Assembly: GCF_019977655.1 (NCBI RefSeq) | Contig: NZ_AP024849.1 | Span: 3,133,001 to 3,197,000 of the forward strand | Length of the DNA stretch: 64,000 bases | Origin: Clostridium gelidum | GTDB taxonomy: Bacteria > Bacillota > Clostridia > Clostridiales > Clostridiaceae | Direction of reading: 5' to 3' | Shown here: piece after piece, positions 26,814 to 36,599 of the stretch | How positions within the stretch are numbered: position 1 is the first letter of the stretch | How the letters are laid out: each line of letters starts with the position of its first letter | The notes under the pieces: model-generated | Database searches by the model: none | Told to the model about the DNA's origin: nothing | The model's input: the letters and a program-made list of their open reading frames with translations, nothing else | Made by a program: the position numbers and the translations under genes

Positions 26814-27614
26814 TTACTCTTTAATCAGAGTTCTAATATCTCTATATTCACTATCTTGCTTATATACTTTTTTAAGTTCTTTATTAGCTTTTTCGGTTTC
26901 TCCGAGTTTTAAATATGTTAATCCTAAAAAGTAATTGAATTCTATTAATTCTCCTTTAAATTCATCTTTTATATCTATTATTCTATTAAATACCTTGAGT
27001 GCTTGTTTATATTCTTCATTTGAAAAATATGCTTTTGCTAGAAGTACATCTCTAACATGTTTCATTAAATCATTATTTTCATATTTAACAGAATTTAAAT
27101 ATTTGATACAATTTTTATAATCATAAGTATTAAAGTAACATGCCCCAACTAAATAATTATATTTACTATTTTGAGCTTTAAGAACATTACTTTTTAATAA
27201 ATTATCTAAGGTTTCTTTATAATTTCCTTCTTTATAGTAAATTGATGATAATAATACATAAGCTAATTTATTTTCACAATCAATTTTTACTGATTCTGAA
27301 AGTGATTCTTTAGCCTTTTCCATTTCACCTTTATTTATGCAATTTAATGCAATATTAAAATATGTAACTGAAACATTACTTGGGCTTCTCTTATACATCA
27401 TAAATATTATAACGGATATAATAATTAAGGCTATTCCTCCATACAAATTTTTAAAACATAATATTATGCCCGATATTAGCATCCATATTACCCAGCCACC
27501 GTTTAGTTCTTGATATTTTCCACATTCGGATAAATCCATTTCATGAACTGTTATATTTTTTTTCCTTTCTTTTAGACTATTTGTAATTGATTTTATTTTG
27601 TTGTTTTCTTCCAT
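26814..27614 (-). CDS. TPR-repeat membrane protein
   Basis: A 266-residue protein with two adjacent membrane segments (residues about 41-75, VIWMLISGIILCF and GGIALIIISVIIFMMY) after a short polar N-terminus. The C-terminal part is a tetratricopeptide solenoid: ALNCINKGEMEKAKESLSES, LLSSIYYKEGNYKETLDNLL, VGACYFNTYDYKNCIKYL, KAYFSNEEYKQALKVFNRI and GLTYLKLGETEKANKELKKV. TPR proteins scaffold complexes; the partner is unknown. AGGAGAAAAAA precedes the ATG and a terminator follows. Confidence 0.8.
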   Translation of the reverse strand: MEENNKIKSITNSLKERKKNITVHEMDLSECGKYQELNGGWVIWMLISGIILCFKNLYGGIALIIISVIIFMMYKRSPSNVSVTYFNIALNCINKGEMEKAKESLSESVKIDCENKLAYVLLSSIYYKEGNYKETLDNLLKSNVLKAQNSKYNYLVGACYFNTYDYKNCIKYLNSVKYENNDLMKHVRDVLLAKAYFSNEEYKQALKVFNRIIDIKDEFKGELIEFNYFLGLTYLKLGETEKANKELKKVYKQDSEYRDIRTLIKE

Positions 27615-27762
27615 ATGTTTTTTCTCCTATCTCTTAAGTAAAATTGCAAAAGTAAGAATCAAAAAAGTGATGCTCCAAATTTTATATTTGGTTAGCAGAA
27701 CTTTCTCTTTAGAGCTTTTATGTTTCGTTATTCAAACTTTCTCTGTGAACATCTATGATTTG

Positions 27763-27795
27763 CTTATATGTATTTACTGTGTAAATACATATAAG
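27763..27795. terminator. Perfect 15-bp hairpin between GNAT and TPR genes
   Basis: Arms CTTATATGTATTTAC / GTAAATACATATAAG with a 3-base loop, 11 bp after the stop of the acetyltransferase gene (minus). The minus-strand tail is not a clean T-run, so it may be a weak terminator or an mRNA-stabilising hairpin. Confidence 0.6.
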
Positions 27796-27806
27796 TCGAG
27801 TTTTCT

Positions 27807-28373
27807 TTATTTTTCAATTAGATATTCTGATTTTAATATAGAATAGTATTTACAATCCACAAAAAAACCATTATTATCTTTAAGGATTTTTCTTAAAGTT
27901 CCTTCATAAACAAATTTACACTTCTTTAGTAACATTCCAGAGGATATATTATTTATGTGCCTTCTCGCTGTAATTCGCTGAAAATTAACTTCAGTAAATG
28001 CAAAATAAAGTATTTCATGCAAAACTTCAGTCATAATACCATGGTTCCAAAATCTTTTCCCTATGCAATATCCAATCTCACAATTTTGATTATAATCATC
28101 TAAATTCATAAGATTAATACTTCCTATCGCATTACCACTCTGTTTATCTTCTATTGCCCAATTATAATACTCATTGTCTTCATACAACTTTTCCCAACGG
28201 GAAATTACCATATTAGTTTTGCTTATGTTACAATGCACAGGCCATGTAAGATATTTAGTAACTTCTTTATCAGAAGCCCAATTATTATACATATCCAAAG
28301 TGTCATTGCATGTAAATGGTCTTAATATAAATTTATTAGTTTCTAAAATACTTGTACCTTTATGCTTTAACAT
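27807..28373 (-). CDS. RimJ/RimL-type GNAT N-acetyltransferase
   Basis: A 188-residue acetyl-CoA-dependent transferase of the Acetyltransf_3 type. The N-terminus ILETNKFILRPFTCNDTLDM is typical of RimJ/RimL relatives, with later CEIGYCIGKRFWNHGIMTEV (the acetyl-CoA pyrophosphate loop region) and ITARRHINNISSGMLLKKC. The acceptor could be a ribosomal protein N-terminus or a small molecule; not determinable. Confidence 0.85.
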   Translation of the reverse strand: MLKHKGTSILETNKFILRPFTCNDTLDMYNNWASDKEVTKYLTWPVHCNISKTNMVISRWEKLYEDNEYYNWAIEDKQSGNAIGSINLMNLDDYNQNCEIGYCIGKRFWNHGIMTEVLHEILYFAFTEVNFQRITARRHINNISSGMLLKKCKFVYEGTLRKILKDNNGFFVDCKYYSILKSEYLIEK

Positions 28374-28461
28374 TAAAGTTCTCCTAAATATTACACAATT
28401 TAATTTAATTTAATTAATTGTTTACAGCTATTATTTTACACTATAATGCATATAATATAAA

Positions 28462-29166
28462 TCATTTTATTATGTTTACTACATTAAATCCTTGTGCATT
28501 AGCCTTTTCTATAAAATTTTCACCATCTATATGGATGCAATACACTTGTTTTCTATATTCATAAGGAATTTTTTCACTTAAAACTCTGAGTGATGTATGA
28601 ACATTACCTTCAGAATCATTTAAACAAGTATCATGATATATTAAATTTCCTTCTTTTAAATATGGGATAACATCAAAATTAGTCTCATAAGTATCACCAC
28701 TGTAAAAAATATCATTTCCATAGTCAAATTTTAATAAAAATGAATATGTATTAACTGTCTTTGCATGCTTGGTTAATGAAGCATTAAAAGTTAAGTTCAA
28801 TTCATAAATCCTTTTATTATTAGAATTATGTAAAATAAAACTTTCTCTTTCAATAGCACCTGTAAGTTTTAAAAATTCTCCTATTTTTTCTTTTTCATTA
28901 AAATAAATATTTGTTTTTATTTTTGATTTCCAATAACAATACCCTACAAAACTACCTAAAGAACCTATATGATCTGAATGCATATGAGTAATTAATACAT
29001 GTACATTTTTTATTCCATTAATTAAGTCTAGTTTTACAATTTTTTCAAATACTGATTCTCCACAATCTATTAATAATAAATTATCATCTTTCTTTATAAA
29101 AGCACATGTATTGCCTTCTGTTACATTATATCCTGAACCTCGTCCTAAGAATTCTAATTTATTCAT
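28462..29166 (-). CDS. Metallo-beta-lactamase-fold hydrolase (RNase Z-like)
   Basis: A 234-residue MBL-fold protein. The zinc motif HMHSDHIGSLG is near residue 61, with a second ligand region YSGDTYETN and a late HID. The N-terminus MNKLEFLGRGSGYNVTEGNT resembles the RNase Z / arylsulfatase-like branch. True RNase Z is usually over 300 residues, so this is more likely a general hydrolase. Confidence 0.8.
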   Translation of the reverse strand: MNKLEFLGRGSGYNVTEGNTCAFIKKDDNLLLIDCGESVFEKIVKLDLINGIKNVHVLITHMHSDHIGSLGSFVGYCYWKSKIKTNIYFNEKEKIGEFLKLTGAIERESFILHNSNNKRIYELNLTFNASLTKHAKTVNTYSFLLKFDYGNDIFYSGDTYETNFDVIPYLKEGNLIYHDTCLNDSEGNVHTSLRVLSEKIPYEYRKQVYCIHIDGENFIEKANAQGFNVVNIIK

Positions 29167-29329
29167 AATTTAATCTCCTTGCAATAATATTGTTAATGAT
29201 ATCAATAAATAATGTTACCTTATTACTTGTAATTGGTAAAGTGAATTTGAATATTATAGGTATGCATTATAAATTTTCTGAATATTATGTAATATTCAAG
29301 TTTTATTTAGCATAATTTTCAAATTCTTA

Positions 29330-29359
29330 TTGACAAATGAGATTATTTTTTAATATAAT
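29330..29359 (+). promoter_or_regulatory. Sigma-A promoter of the ilvBN leader
   Basis: TTGACA (29330-29335) and TATAAT (29354-29359), both perfect, with 18-bp spacing. The start of transcription would fall near 29366, just before the T-box leader. Confidence 0.85.
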
Positions 29360-29384
29360 AAATACAAACTTAATACTTTATAAA

Positions 29385-29658
29385 CTGTGAAAAGGAAGAG
29401 TACATATATTTTAAAACGCAGAGAGAGAATGTTTGCTGTAAGTTCTCATGATATATATATGGAATGTAGCCTTGGAGTTTTTAATCGAAATCTTTTAACT
29501 AAGTGAGTAGAATTAAACGGATGGTCTACCGTTAAAAGGACAGTAATATCGGTGTTTATCACCTGTATTATGATGAGTGTGTATTTAATTATACAAATTT
29601 AGGTGGTACCGCGATGATATTCTCTTCGTCCTATTATTATAGGATGAAGAGTTTTTTT
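29385..29658 (+). ncRNA. T-box riboswitch controlling ilvBN
   Basis: A leader RNA that reads uncharged tRNA and decides on termination. Stem I elements are visible: GAAGAGTA, then AGAGAGAATGTTTGCTGTAA (AG bulge / GNTG-type region), then GGAATGTAGCCTTGGAG. The T-box proper, AGGTGGTACCGCG, is at 29601-29613. A terminator follows (CTCTTCGTCCTA / TAGGATGAAGAG, then TTTTTTT). The specifier lies in GGAATGTAGCC; read as GAA-codon it would be TGT (Cys), one base later GTA (Val). Valine would suit ilvBN, but I cannot settle this by eye. Confidence 0.92.
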
Positions 29659-29756
29659 ATTATATAAATTTATGATAATTAACAAATAAAACTTTTTTAT
29701 GTTTCATAGATTCTTAGGAAGGTGAAATAAAAATATTTATGTAAGGAGTGATTTTT

Positions 29757-31442
29757 TTGAAATATAATGGTGCTGAAATTGTTATTAAATTATTAGAAAA
29801 TGAGGGTGTAGAATATATATCTGGTATACCAGGAGGCTTTAATCTCCCACTATATGATGCTCTATATAACAGTAAAATTGAACATATACTAACTCGTCAT
29901 GAGCAAGGTGCTGGCTTTATTGCACAAGGAATTTCAAGAAGCACAAATAAAGTTGGTGTATGTTTTGCGACCTCTGGTCCTGGTGTAACTAATCTTCTAA
30001 CTGCCATTGCAGATGCTAAACTTGATTCTATACCACTTGTTGCTATAACAGGTCAAGTTTCTTTAGCTGCTATAGGAACAGATGCTTTTCAAGAGGTAGA
30101 TGCTTACGGTTTAACAATTCCTATTACTAAGCATAATTTCTTAATCAGAAATATGAATGAACTTTTTACTGTTATTCCTGAAGCTTTTAAAATAGCACAA
30201 GACGGAAGGCCTGGTCCTGTGCTAATTGATATACCTAAAAATATACAAACACAAATTATTGAACTTAAAGAATTTCCGTCTTCTACTCTTTCAGGACATA
30301 ATAATTTGCCTTTGAAAAAAGATTTAAAAGGTTCTACCCTTTACTGTATGGCAGAATTAATTAATAATTCAAAAAAGCCCATAATTTATGCAGGTGGCGG
30401 TGTAGTTAACTCTAATGCTTGTAATAATTTATATGAATTCGCAAAGAAAAATAATATTCCTGTAGCTTTAAGTCTTATGGGCCTTGGTGCTTTTCCATGT
30501 GACGATGAATTAAGCCTTGGAATGCTTGGAATGCATGGAGCACCGTTCACTAATTATTTACTTAATGAAGCTGATTTAATCTTAGCTCTAGGTGTAAGAT
30601 TTGATGATAGAGCTACAGGAAATGTAGAAAAATTTTGTCCTAATGCTCATATTATTCATATTGATATTGATCCTTCTGAAATAAATAAAATTAAAGCAAG
30701 TAGTCTTTCAATGGTTGCAAACATTTATGATTTTATAGAGGCTATTCTTCCACACATTGAAGCTAAACCTAGGAATTCTTGGGTTGAAAGAGTTAAATGT
30801 TTTAAGGAAAAATATCCACTTCCTTCCTATGAAAATATATTGCACCCAGCTAATATAATTCCTTTTATAGGGAGCAAAATGCCAAACGATACTATTATTA
30901 CGACAGATGTTGGACAGCATCAAATGTGGGTAGCTCAAAGATATCCATTTAAAGATCCAAAAGCATTTTTAACTTCTAGCGGTCTTGGAACCATGGGATT
31001 TGGACTTCCTGTAGCTATAGGTGCAGCTTTAACAAATAAAGATAAAACTATAGTTTGTTTTAGTGGTGATGGTTCTATATTAATGAATATTCAAGAACTT
31101 GCGACATTAGCTGATTTAAATCTTAATGTAAAAATAATTATATTAAATAATCATCATTTAGGACTCGTACGTCAGCAGCAAGAATTATTTTATAACCAGC
31201 ATTATATAGCATCACACTTTATATCAAATCCAAATTTCAAGATTATTGCAGAAGGTTTTGGCATACAGTCCTGTGATCTAGAAAATGAAGAAAATCCTTT
31301 AAAGAAGCTAGAGGAAATATTGTCTATTAAAGGACCATGTGTGATCAATATCCCTATAGAAGAAACAGAAAATGTACTTCCAATGGTTGCTCCTGGTGGA
31401 TCAAATATAGAAATGATAGGTGGTGAAAACTTTAATGATTAA
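29757..31442 (+). CDS. ilvB: Acetolactate synthase large (catalytic) subunit
   Basis: The thiamine-diphosphate enzyme condensing two pyruvates to 2-acetolactate (valine/leucine) or pyruvate plus 2-ketobutyrate (isoleucine). The N-terminal EYISGIPGGFNLPLYDAL and RHEQGAGFIAQG carry the catalytic Glu; the ThDP-binding motif is GDGSILMNIQELATLADLNL. FAD-domain residues ALGVRFDDRATGN are present. The start is TTG at 29757, with AAGGAG 8 bases before; the overlapping GTG at 29748 lies inside that site. 561 residues. Controlled by the T-box leader and translationally coupled to ilvN. Confidence 0.94.
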   Translation: MKYNGAEIVIKLLENEGVEYISGIPGGFNLPLYDALYNSKIEHILTRHEQGAGFIAQGISRSTNKVGVCFATSGPGVTNLLTAIADAKLDSIPLVAITGQVSLAAIGTDAFQEVDAYGLTIPITKHNFLIRNMNELFTVIPEAFKIAQDGRPGPVLIDIPKNIQTQIIELKEFPSSTLSGHNNLPLKKDLKGSTLYCMAELINNSKKPIIYAGGGVVNSNACNNLYEFAKKNNIPVALSLMGLGAFPCDDELSLGMLGMHGAPFTNYLLNEADLILALGVRFDDRATGNVEKFCPNAHIIHIDIDPSEINKIKASSLSMVANIYDFIEAILPHIEAKPRNSWVERVKCFKEKYPLPSYENILHPANIIPFIGSKMPNDTIITTDVGQHQMWVAQRYPFKDPKAFLTSSGLGTMGFGLPVAIGAALTNKDKTIVCFSGDGSILMNIQELATLADLNLNVKIIILNNHHLGLVRQQQELFYNQHYIASHFISNPNFKIIAEGFGIQSCDLENEENPLKKLEEILSIKGPCVINIPIEETENVLPMVAPGGSNIEMIGGENFND

Positions 31443-31737
31443 TACTAATTTTTATCTTATTGAATTACTTGTTAGAAATCATTCTGGAGTGATGAGTCAT
31501 ATAACAGGACTTTTTGCCCGTCGTGCCTTTAATCTTGAAGGCATTCTTTGTGCACAAATAGGTGATGGTACTACAAGTAAGATGTTTCTACTTGTAAAGA
31601 ATAATTCCGTTTTAGATCAAATTATAAAACAATTAGAAAAACTTTATGATGTGATTGAAGTTTCAATTCATCAAGATTATGATCAATCTGTATTCCAAAA
31701 TCTTGATGCTGTGCTTAAACTAAAATCTGAATCTTAG
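31435..31737 (+). CDS. ilvN: Acetolactate synthase regulatory subunit
   Basis: The small ACT-domain subunit that activates IlvB and mediates feedback inhibition by valine. The N-terminus YLIELLVRNHSGVMSHITGL and RRAFNLEGILCAQI are typical ACT/IlvN segments. About 100 residues, at the short end for the family. I chose ATG 31435, which overlaps the ilvB stop by 8 bases and has AGGTGGTG upstream; a GTG at 31420 is an alternative. A terminator follows. Confidence 0.92.
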   Translation: MINTNFYLIELLVRNHSGVMSHITGLFARRAFNLEGILCAQIGDGTTSKMFLLVKNNSVLDQIIKQLEKLYDVIEVSIHQDYDQSVFQNLDAVLKLKSES

Positions 31738-31792
31738 AAATTCTATATTATTTTTTTGATTGTGCCTTAGTTATAAACTTTTATTAAATATG

Positions 31793-31838
31793 AAAAAAAC
31801 TTCAGTATTAGCGATCCTGCTATTACTGAAGTTTTTTA
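31793..31838 (+). terminator. Terminator of ilvBN
   Basis: Stem AAAAAACTTCAGTA-TTAGC with GCTA-TTACTGAAGTTTTTT, small loop GATCCT, T-run after it. Both strands have T-runs, so it could also end the minus-strand gene at 31885-33759. Confidence 0.88.
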
Positions 31839-31884
31839 TTTAAGTAATATTACTACTCTTAAATTAATAGGTTTATAATATTTT

Positions 31885-33759
31885 TCATTGAAGACAAACT
31901 TCGTATCTCAATATATTTTCACTCATCTTTTTAAATATCTCCTTAAAAGCACTATAGAAATCATCAATAGTTATACTCTTTTCAGATTCTAAAGCTTTAT
32001 ATAGGTCATTATCATTAAATTTTGTTATTGATATATTCATTAAAAAAGCATTTTCAAAATAATTTATAGCACTTTCATTAAGCCTTCCTTCAATTGATTT
32101 AATTAAATTAGCTTTGTGTTCTTGTGATATTTCTCCATTAACAGTAACTAAAATTTTATTCTCATTAGAATTAAAACCAACCGTATGATATCCATAATTA
32201 ACTAGCATTTTTAATATCTTTTTACTATCATTGTAATCTCCACTTCTTAAACTAAAATCAATTCTGTTATTATAATCTTGATTAGAACTCTTATAGGATA
32301 CAGGTTTATATTCCCTATAATAATCTTTTCGATTTCGAATTATAGTACGAATTGTACTGTAATAATATTTTTTAGGATCTTCCAGGCTTTCTTCACCTTC
32401 AATTATTCTATTCCACAAGTCAACTAAATATCCATTATATCTTTCATAAAGCATAGTCATCAAAGCCTGTACACTCATTCTTTCTTGATTTAATGAAATG
32501 CTTATTATTTTTTCTTTATTTAAAGGTTTAATCTTTATACTTTTCCCTAAATTTTCACTTTCATGTTTTATTAATTTTAATAACTGCAAAAAATCATTAT
32601 TTGTTTTTAACGTTCTCAATGTATTTTTATCAATATCATTAAATTGTTCTGTTATAATAATTCTATCTTTTGAAATTCCTATTTTTTTAGAAATATTAGT
32701 TTTTATAGTATCTACTAAATTTCCTTCACTACTTAAAAAATTTATTTTATTTTCATCTCTTAATAATTGTTTTCTATAAAAATCAAATTCATTTAATATG
32801 CAAAATATTCTTTTATTTAAAGTTATCTTATTGATATTTTCTTTAAACTTCGAAAAGTACAAAGCATCTTCATTACAATTGGCTAATATCATAAATAATT
32901 CTTTATAATCTTCACCAATTCGATTTTCTATTATTTGAGCAATACTTTTATATTGAGTATCATTTTGATAATAAATAAATACATTTCCTGAAAATTGTTC
33001 CATGCTTGATGGAGCCTCAATATATGCTCTTTCAACCATAAGTGCACAAGAACTTCTTATTCCATATAATATTTCACATAAACTATCAAGCTGTTCATTG
33101 CAATACTTATTAGTAAAATTTTGATTTTCATTTATATATTCATTGCCCTCTTCATTACCCGAATAATATTTTGAAATCATTTTCATCCACTTACAGTAAT
33201 ATTTTGGGAATTTAATTTGAAATTCATTAAAATACTTTTTCCATATAAAATCGTCTTTATCTTCAGCTATTTCATTATCATTTATACAATTTATCTTTTT
33301 TACTTCATTAAGTAATTCATTAAATTTAATTGATTCAAATATCCTTTCTATATTATCTACCTCATAAAATTTTTTCAAAGACAATTCACTAGATTGATTT
33401 AATATATCTATAAATTCTTTCTTAAACTTGATTAATTCATTGTCTTTTATATTTTCGCTAATATTCTCATTTTCAAAAATAAGACTTGCTTCATAAACAG
33501 ATTTCAAAATGTTTTCCTTAAGTTCCTTAAGTATTTCTTCTTTTTTTCTTATACATAAATAAACACTAACAATATTACTCTTTATTGATGAACACAATAT
33601 TTCTGTAGGAAAACTATTATCACAAATAGAATCTGATGCATCTAAAACTCCTTGTTTAACCAATATTTTTAGTAAACTTGTTTTTTTAAAATTATTTATG
33701 CCCATTATATTTATTCTTGTCTTAGTTTCATTTTCAAATTTTATTTTTATATTTTTCAT
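31885..33759 (-). CDS. Large protein of unknown function with degenerate P-loop
   Basis: A 624-residue soluble protein I do not recognise. Near the N-terminus INIMGINNFKKTSLLKILVK reads like a GTPase/ATPase P-loop (GxxxxxKTS), with K in place of the last conserved G of GxxxxGK(S/T). A hydrophobic strand then RIFCILNEFDFYRKQ resembles a G4 (NKxD) motif as NEFD, and AYIEAPSS sits where a DxxG would be expected. The C-terminal third is basic and helical (TIRTIIRNRKDYYREY). AGAAGGAGG precedes the ATG. A dynamin-like or GTPase-derived, possibly inactive, protein is my best guess. Single gene, divergent from the HD-GYP gene. Confidence 0.75.
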   Translation of the reverse strand: MKNIKIKFENETKTRINIMGINNFKKTSLLKILVKQGVLDASDSICDNSFPTEILCSSIKSNIVSVYLCIRKKEEILKELKENILKSVYEASLIFENENISENIKDNELIKFKKEFIDILNQSSELSLKKFYEVDNIERIFESIKFNELLNEVKKINCINDNEIAEDKDDFIWKKYFNEFQIKFPKYYCKWMKMISKYYSGNEEGNEYINENQNFTNKYCNEQLDSLCEILYGIRSSCALMVERAYIEAPSSMEQFSGNVFIYYQNDTQYKSIAQIIENRIGEDYKELFMILANCNEDALYFSKFKENINKITLNKRIFCILNEFDFYRKQLLRDENKINFLSSEGNLVDTIKTNISKKIGISKDRIIITEQFNDIDKNTLRTLKTNNDFLQLLKLIKHESENLGKSIKIKPLNKEKIISISLNQERMSVQALMTMLYERYNGYLVDLWNRIIEGEESLEDPKKYYYSTIRTIIRNRKDYYREYKPVSYKSSNQDYNNRIDFSLRSGDYNDSKKILKMLVNYGYHTVGFNSNENKILVTVNGEISQEHKANLIKSIEGRLNESAINYFENAFLMNISITKFNDNDLYKALESEKSITIDDFYSAFKEIFKKMSENILRYEVCLQ

Positions 33760-34062
33760 AATATCCTCCTTCTATAGAGTACTTATTAATAATTTGTTAT
33801 TAGTCTTTATGATTTAGTAGTATATGTTAATATACAAATCTATTATTATAAATATTCTCTTTACTTAATATTTATTCCATTAATAAATAAAATTAACACT
33901 CATTTATAAAGATAAACAATATGGAGTTACTACGAATTTTTACATATTGTACGCTTAATATATAACTTTTCCAATATTTTTCTTTTTTTAACAGGAAAAT
34001 CTACATATATGTAGAATTAATATACTGTGGGTACAAATAATAATTGTAATGGAGATGGTTAA
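33760..34062. other. Divergent promoter region
   Basis: A 303-bp AT-rich gap between divergent genes (degenerate P-loop protein and HD-GYP protein). It should contain both promoters; no palindrome or RNA element stood out. Confidence 0.4.
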
Positions 34063-35226
34063 ATGGGAGACAATTTAAAAATAAATGAAATTATTGATAT
34101 CAATGAAAATTTACACAAACTAAAAATTGATGAATTAAAAATAGGTATGATTTTAGGAGAAACTATTAATGTTTCCGAAAAAAAAATACTATTAAAAAAT
34201 GATACTATAACAAATGAAATATTAGAGATGTTACAAAATAAAGAAACTCTGGAGGAGGTTTGTGTTTATAAAACTAAAAAATACTATAATAGTGATTTTG
34301 AAAATCCTGAAAATGAATCTGTGGAAAATAAAGATTACATAAGTGGCTACAACGATAAAATAAAAATTAATGTTGCTGATACTGTAGCTATATTAGAAAA
34401 AACTTTTGATTCAATATCTGCGAATTTAAATCAAATTTTTTACAAGCTAGGTATGCTTAAGGGATCTAATATTGATGAAATTAGAACTATCTCAAAACAA
34501 CTTCAAGAAAAAATGACTGATCTTAATGCCCTTATAAACGCTATAGTATTCCATGGAAGTGGAAAAGATTCAATATATCGTCACGGTATCAATGTAGCTG
34601 TGCTCAGTAATCTTTTAGGAAAATGGGTTGGACTTGATGAAAAAAAGGTTAATCTTCTTACTTATTCTGGGTTGTTACATGACATAGGCAAAACTAAAAT
34701 AGATTCAAAAATCTTTACTACAAATGATTTGCTAAGTGAAGAAGATTTTAACATAGTAAAATCTCATCCTCTATTAGGATATAACATCGTTAAAGAAATT
34801 AACTTTTTAGATAAATCAGTTGCTCAAGGTATACTAATGCATCATGAAAGATTAGATGGAAGTGGATATCCTCTAGGATTACAAGATGATAACATATCAC
34901 AATTTGGTAAGATAATTGCGATAGCAGATGTTTTTGATGCTATAAATTCCAATAGATCTTATAGAAAAAAGAAAGCTCCCTTCGAAGCACTTGAAATAAT
35001 AAAAAAAGAAAGCTTTGGTAAATTAGACTACAAATATTCTAATATTTTTTTACATCATATGTTTAGTTATTATGTTGGAAAAGATGTAGTGTTAAACAAT
35101 AACAAAGTAGCACAAATAATTCAAATGGATATTAATGACTTAGATAGGCCATTAATATTATTAGAGGATTCTTTTATAAAGTTATCTCTAAATAGCGATT
35201 TAGAGATTGTAGAATTTGTTCTTTAA
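34063..35226 (+). CDS. HD-GYP domain cyclic-di-GMP phosphodiesterase
   Basis: Predicted to hydrolyse the second messenger cyclic di-GMP. The 387-residue protein has an N-terminal DUF3391-like region (LKIDELKIGMILGETINVSE) and then an HD-GYP domain: RHGINVAVLSNLLGKWVG, LLHDIGKTKI, SHPLLGYNIVK and MHHERLDGSGYPLGL, with the metal-binding HD and the GYP signature complete. IADVFDAINSNRSYRK matches the family end. No membrane segment or receiver domain, so it is cytosolic. A terminator follows at 35314. Confidence 0.88.
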   Translation: MGDNLKINEIIDINENLHKLKIDELKIGMILGETINVSEKKILLKNDTITNEILEMLQNKETLEEVCVYKTKKYYNSDFENPENESVENKDYISGYNDKIKINVADTVAILEKTFDSISANLNQIFYKLGMLKGSNIDEIRTISKQLQEKMTDLNALINAIVFHGSGKDSIYRHGINVAVLSNLLGKWVGLDEKKVNLLTYSGLLHDIGKTKIDSKIFTTNDLLSEEDFNIVKSHPLLGYNIVKEINFLDKSVAQGILMHHERLDGSGYPLGLQDDNISQFGKIIAIADVFDAINSNRSYRKKKAPFEALEIIKKESFGKLDYKYSNIFLHHMFSYYVGKDVVLNNNKVAQIIQMDINDLDRPLILLEDSFIKLSLNSDLEIVEFVL

Positions 35227-35313
35227 TTCATTTCTTTATATTTTTATAATACTGAAACAATTTCCGTACTTATAATATTTATTTTTAAATTTATCTTCTT
35301 AAATTATAGACCT

Positions 35314-35350
35314 AAAGATCATGCATTTTATTTTAAATTGCATGATCTTT
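35314..35350 (+). terminator. Terminator of the HD-GYP gene
   Basis: Perfect 12-bp arms AAAGATCATGCA / TGCATGATCTTT followed by ATTTTTAT, 88 bp after the stop. Confidence 0.85.
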
Positions 35351-35452
35351 ATTTTTATCTGACAAATACAAATAATGTATTTATACTATTTGATCATCAT
35401 ATAATATAATTTACATCGAATCTAATTTTACAACATATGGATAATTAAGTGC

Positions 35453-36565
35453 TTAATAATGTACTCTAACTAACCAAAACTGCATTTTTTTATCACTCCA
35501 TCCTAGATCCCATGGCACATTATTTCTATCTGTATTGTGACAAGTTACTAAGGAATATCCTTTTGAATCAACACCAGTAACTACAGATACATGAGTTATA
35601 TCGCCCTTCTTTTCATATGCTATGAAGTCTCCGGGAAGAAGCTTATAAGAAGCCTTATATACTTTTTCATAACTTCCTTTAGCAACCACTGAAGCTCTTC
35701 CACTATTTATCATAAAATAAGTAAACTTGCCTGCATTAACCCAAGGACCTGTGACACTTCCTTTATCATAATTCCAACCTGAAGTTTCCTTGAACTTTCC
35801 TCCCTCATGTAATACTTGTGAAGCAAAATTTGCACAATCTCCTCCCTCTGGATTAAAATTTCTATACTTATTGTTATATTTATAATTATAATCCTCAATA
35901 GTTGCCGATCCACAGAATTTTTCTGCATATTCTACTACACCTTTTCTTCGTTCATGAATATCAGATATATCCCTAGCTGGTTGTGATTTTATATATTCTT
36001 TTATTTCATCAGCCTTAATAGATTCTAAACTTAATGAATCTGCAAAAGGATCAGTATACCATTCCTTTGTTATTATCCATTCTCCGTCTCTCTTAGTTAA
36101 TGAAAGCGAATGATGGGTTCCAATTCTTGAACTATTAATTTGTTCTGGTTGATCTGGATATATGTATTTATATTCAGTATTACATAATATATTAAAAGAA
36201 CATTTATCTTCTTTTATTTGTGATTTTTTAATTACAACTTTAGGTATTATATCTATAAATTTAACACCTTGCTTTTCTGCCCAATTGTTTATGTATTTTA
36301 CCTTTCTTTGCTCATATTCATAAGCCCACTGACCATATCTTGTATCTGTAGCATACAATGATTCTATTGAGTCTAAGTCTTTGCTTAATACTGCTTTGCT
36401 TTTTACTTTAAATATATTCTCTACAAAGCTTACTGCTTCTTCTTCAGTTTTAATATCTCCTATAACTGTTTGTTCCATATTAATATTAACTAATAAAAAT
36501 ACTAAAGTAATCATAAACATCTTTATAATTATTGATAAATTCTTATTAATTTTAGAGAGTCGCAT
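35453..36565 (-). CDS. Exported protein with putative amidase domain
   Basis: A 370-residue secreted protein. A signal anchor lies at residues about 9-28 (LSIIIKMFMITLVFLLVNIN). The C-terminal part matches the Amidase_6 (NlpC/P60-like) family: YAEKFCGSATIEDYNYKYNN, then GGDCANFASQVLHEGG with the catalytic Cys, KLLPGDFIAYEKKGDITHVS with the catalytic His, and LVTCHNTDRNNVPW. It probably acts on peptidoglycan or peptides at the wall. GGGG precedes the ATG. It lies just downstream of an M15 peptidase gene (34 bp), so the two may be co-transcribed. Confidence 0.85.
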   Translation of the reverse strand: MRLSKINKNLSIIIKMFMITLVFLLVNINMEQTVIGDIKTEEEAVSFVENIFKVKSKAVLSKDLDSIESLYATDTRYGQWAYEYEQRKVKYINNWAEKQGVKFIDIIPKVVIKKSQIKEDKCSFNILCNTEYKYIYPDQPEQINSSRIGTHHSLSLTKRDGEWIITKEWYTDPFADSLSLESIKADEIKEYIKSQPARDISDIHERRKGVVEYAEKFCGSATIEDYNYKYNNKYRNFNPEGGDCANFASQVLHEGGKFKETSGWNYDKGSVTGPWVNAGKFTYFMINSGRASVVAKGSYEKVYKASYKLLPGDFIAYEKKGDITHVSVVTGVDSKGYSLVTCHNTDRNNVPWDLGWSDKKMQFWLVRVHY

Positions 36566-36599
36566 ATTTACTACCCCTTTCTAAATAAATATTATTTTA

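Noticed and set aside
26685..26912. Plus-strand hydrophobic frame of 75 residues
   Set aside because: It runs over the terminator and antisense to the TPR gene, without a ribosome site.
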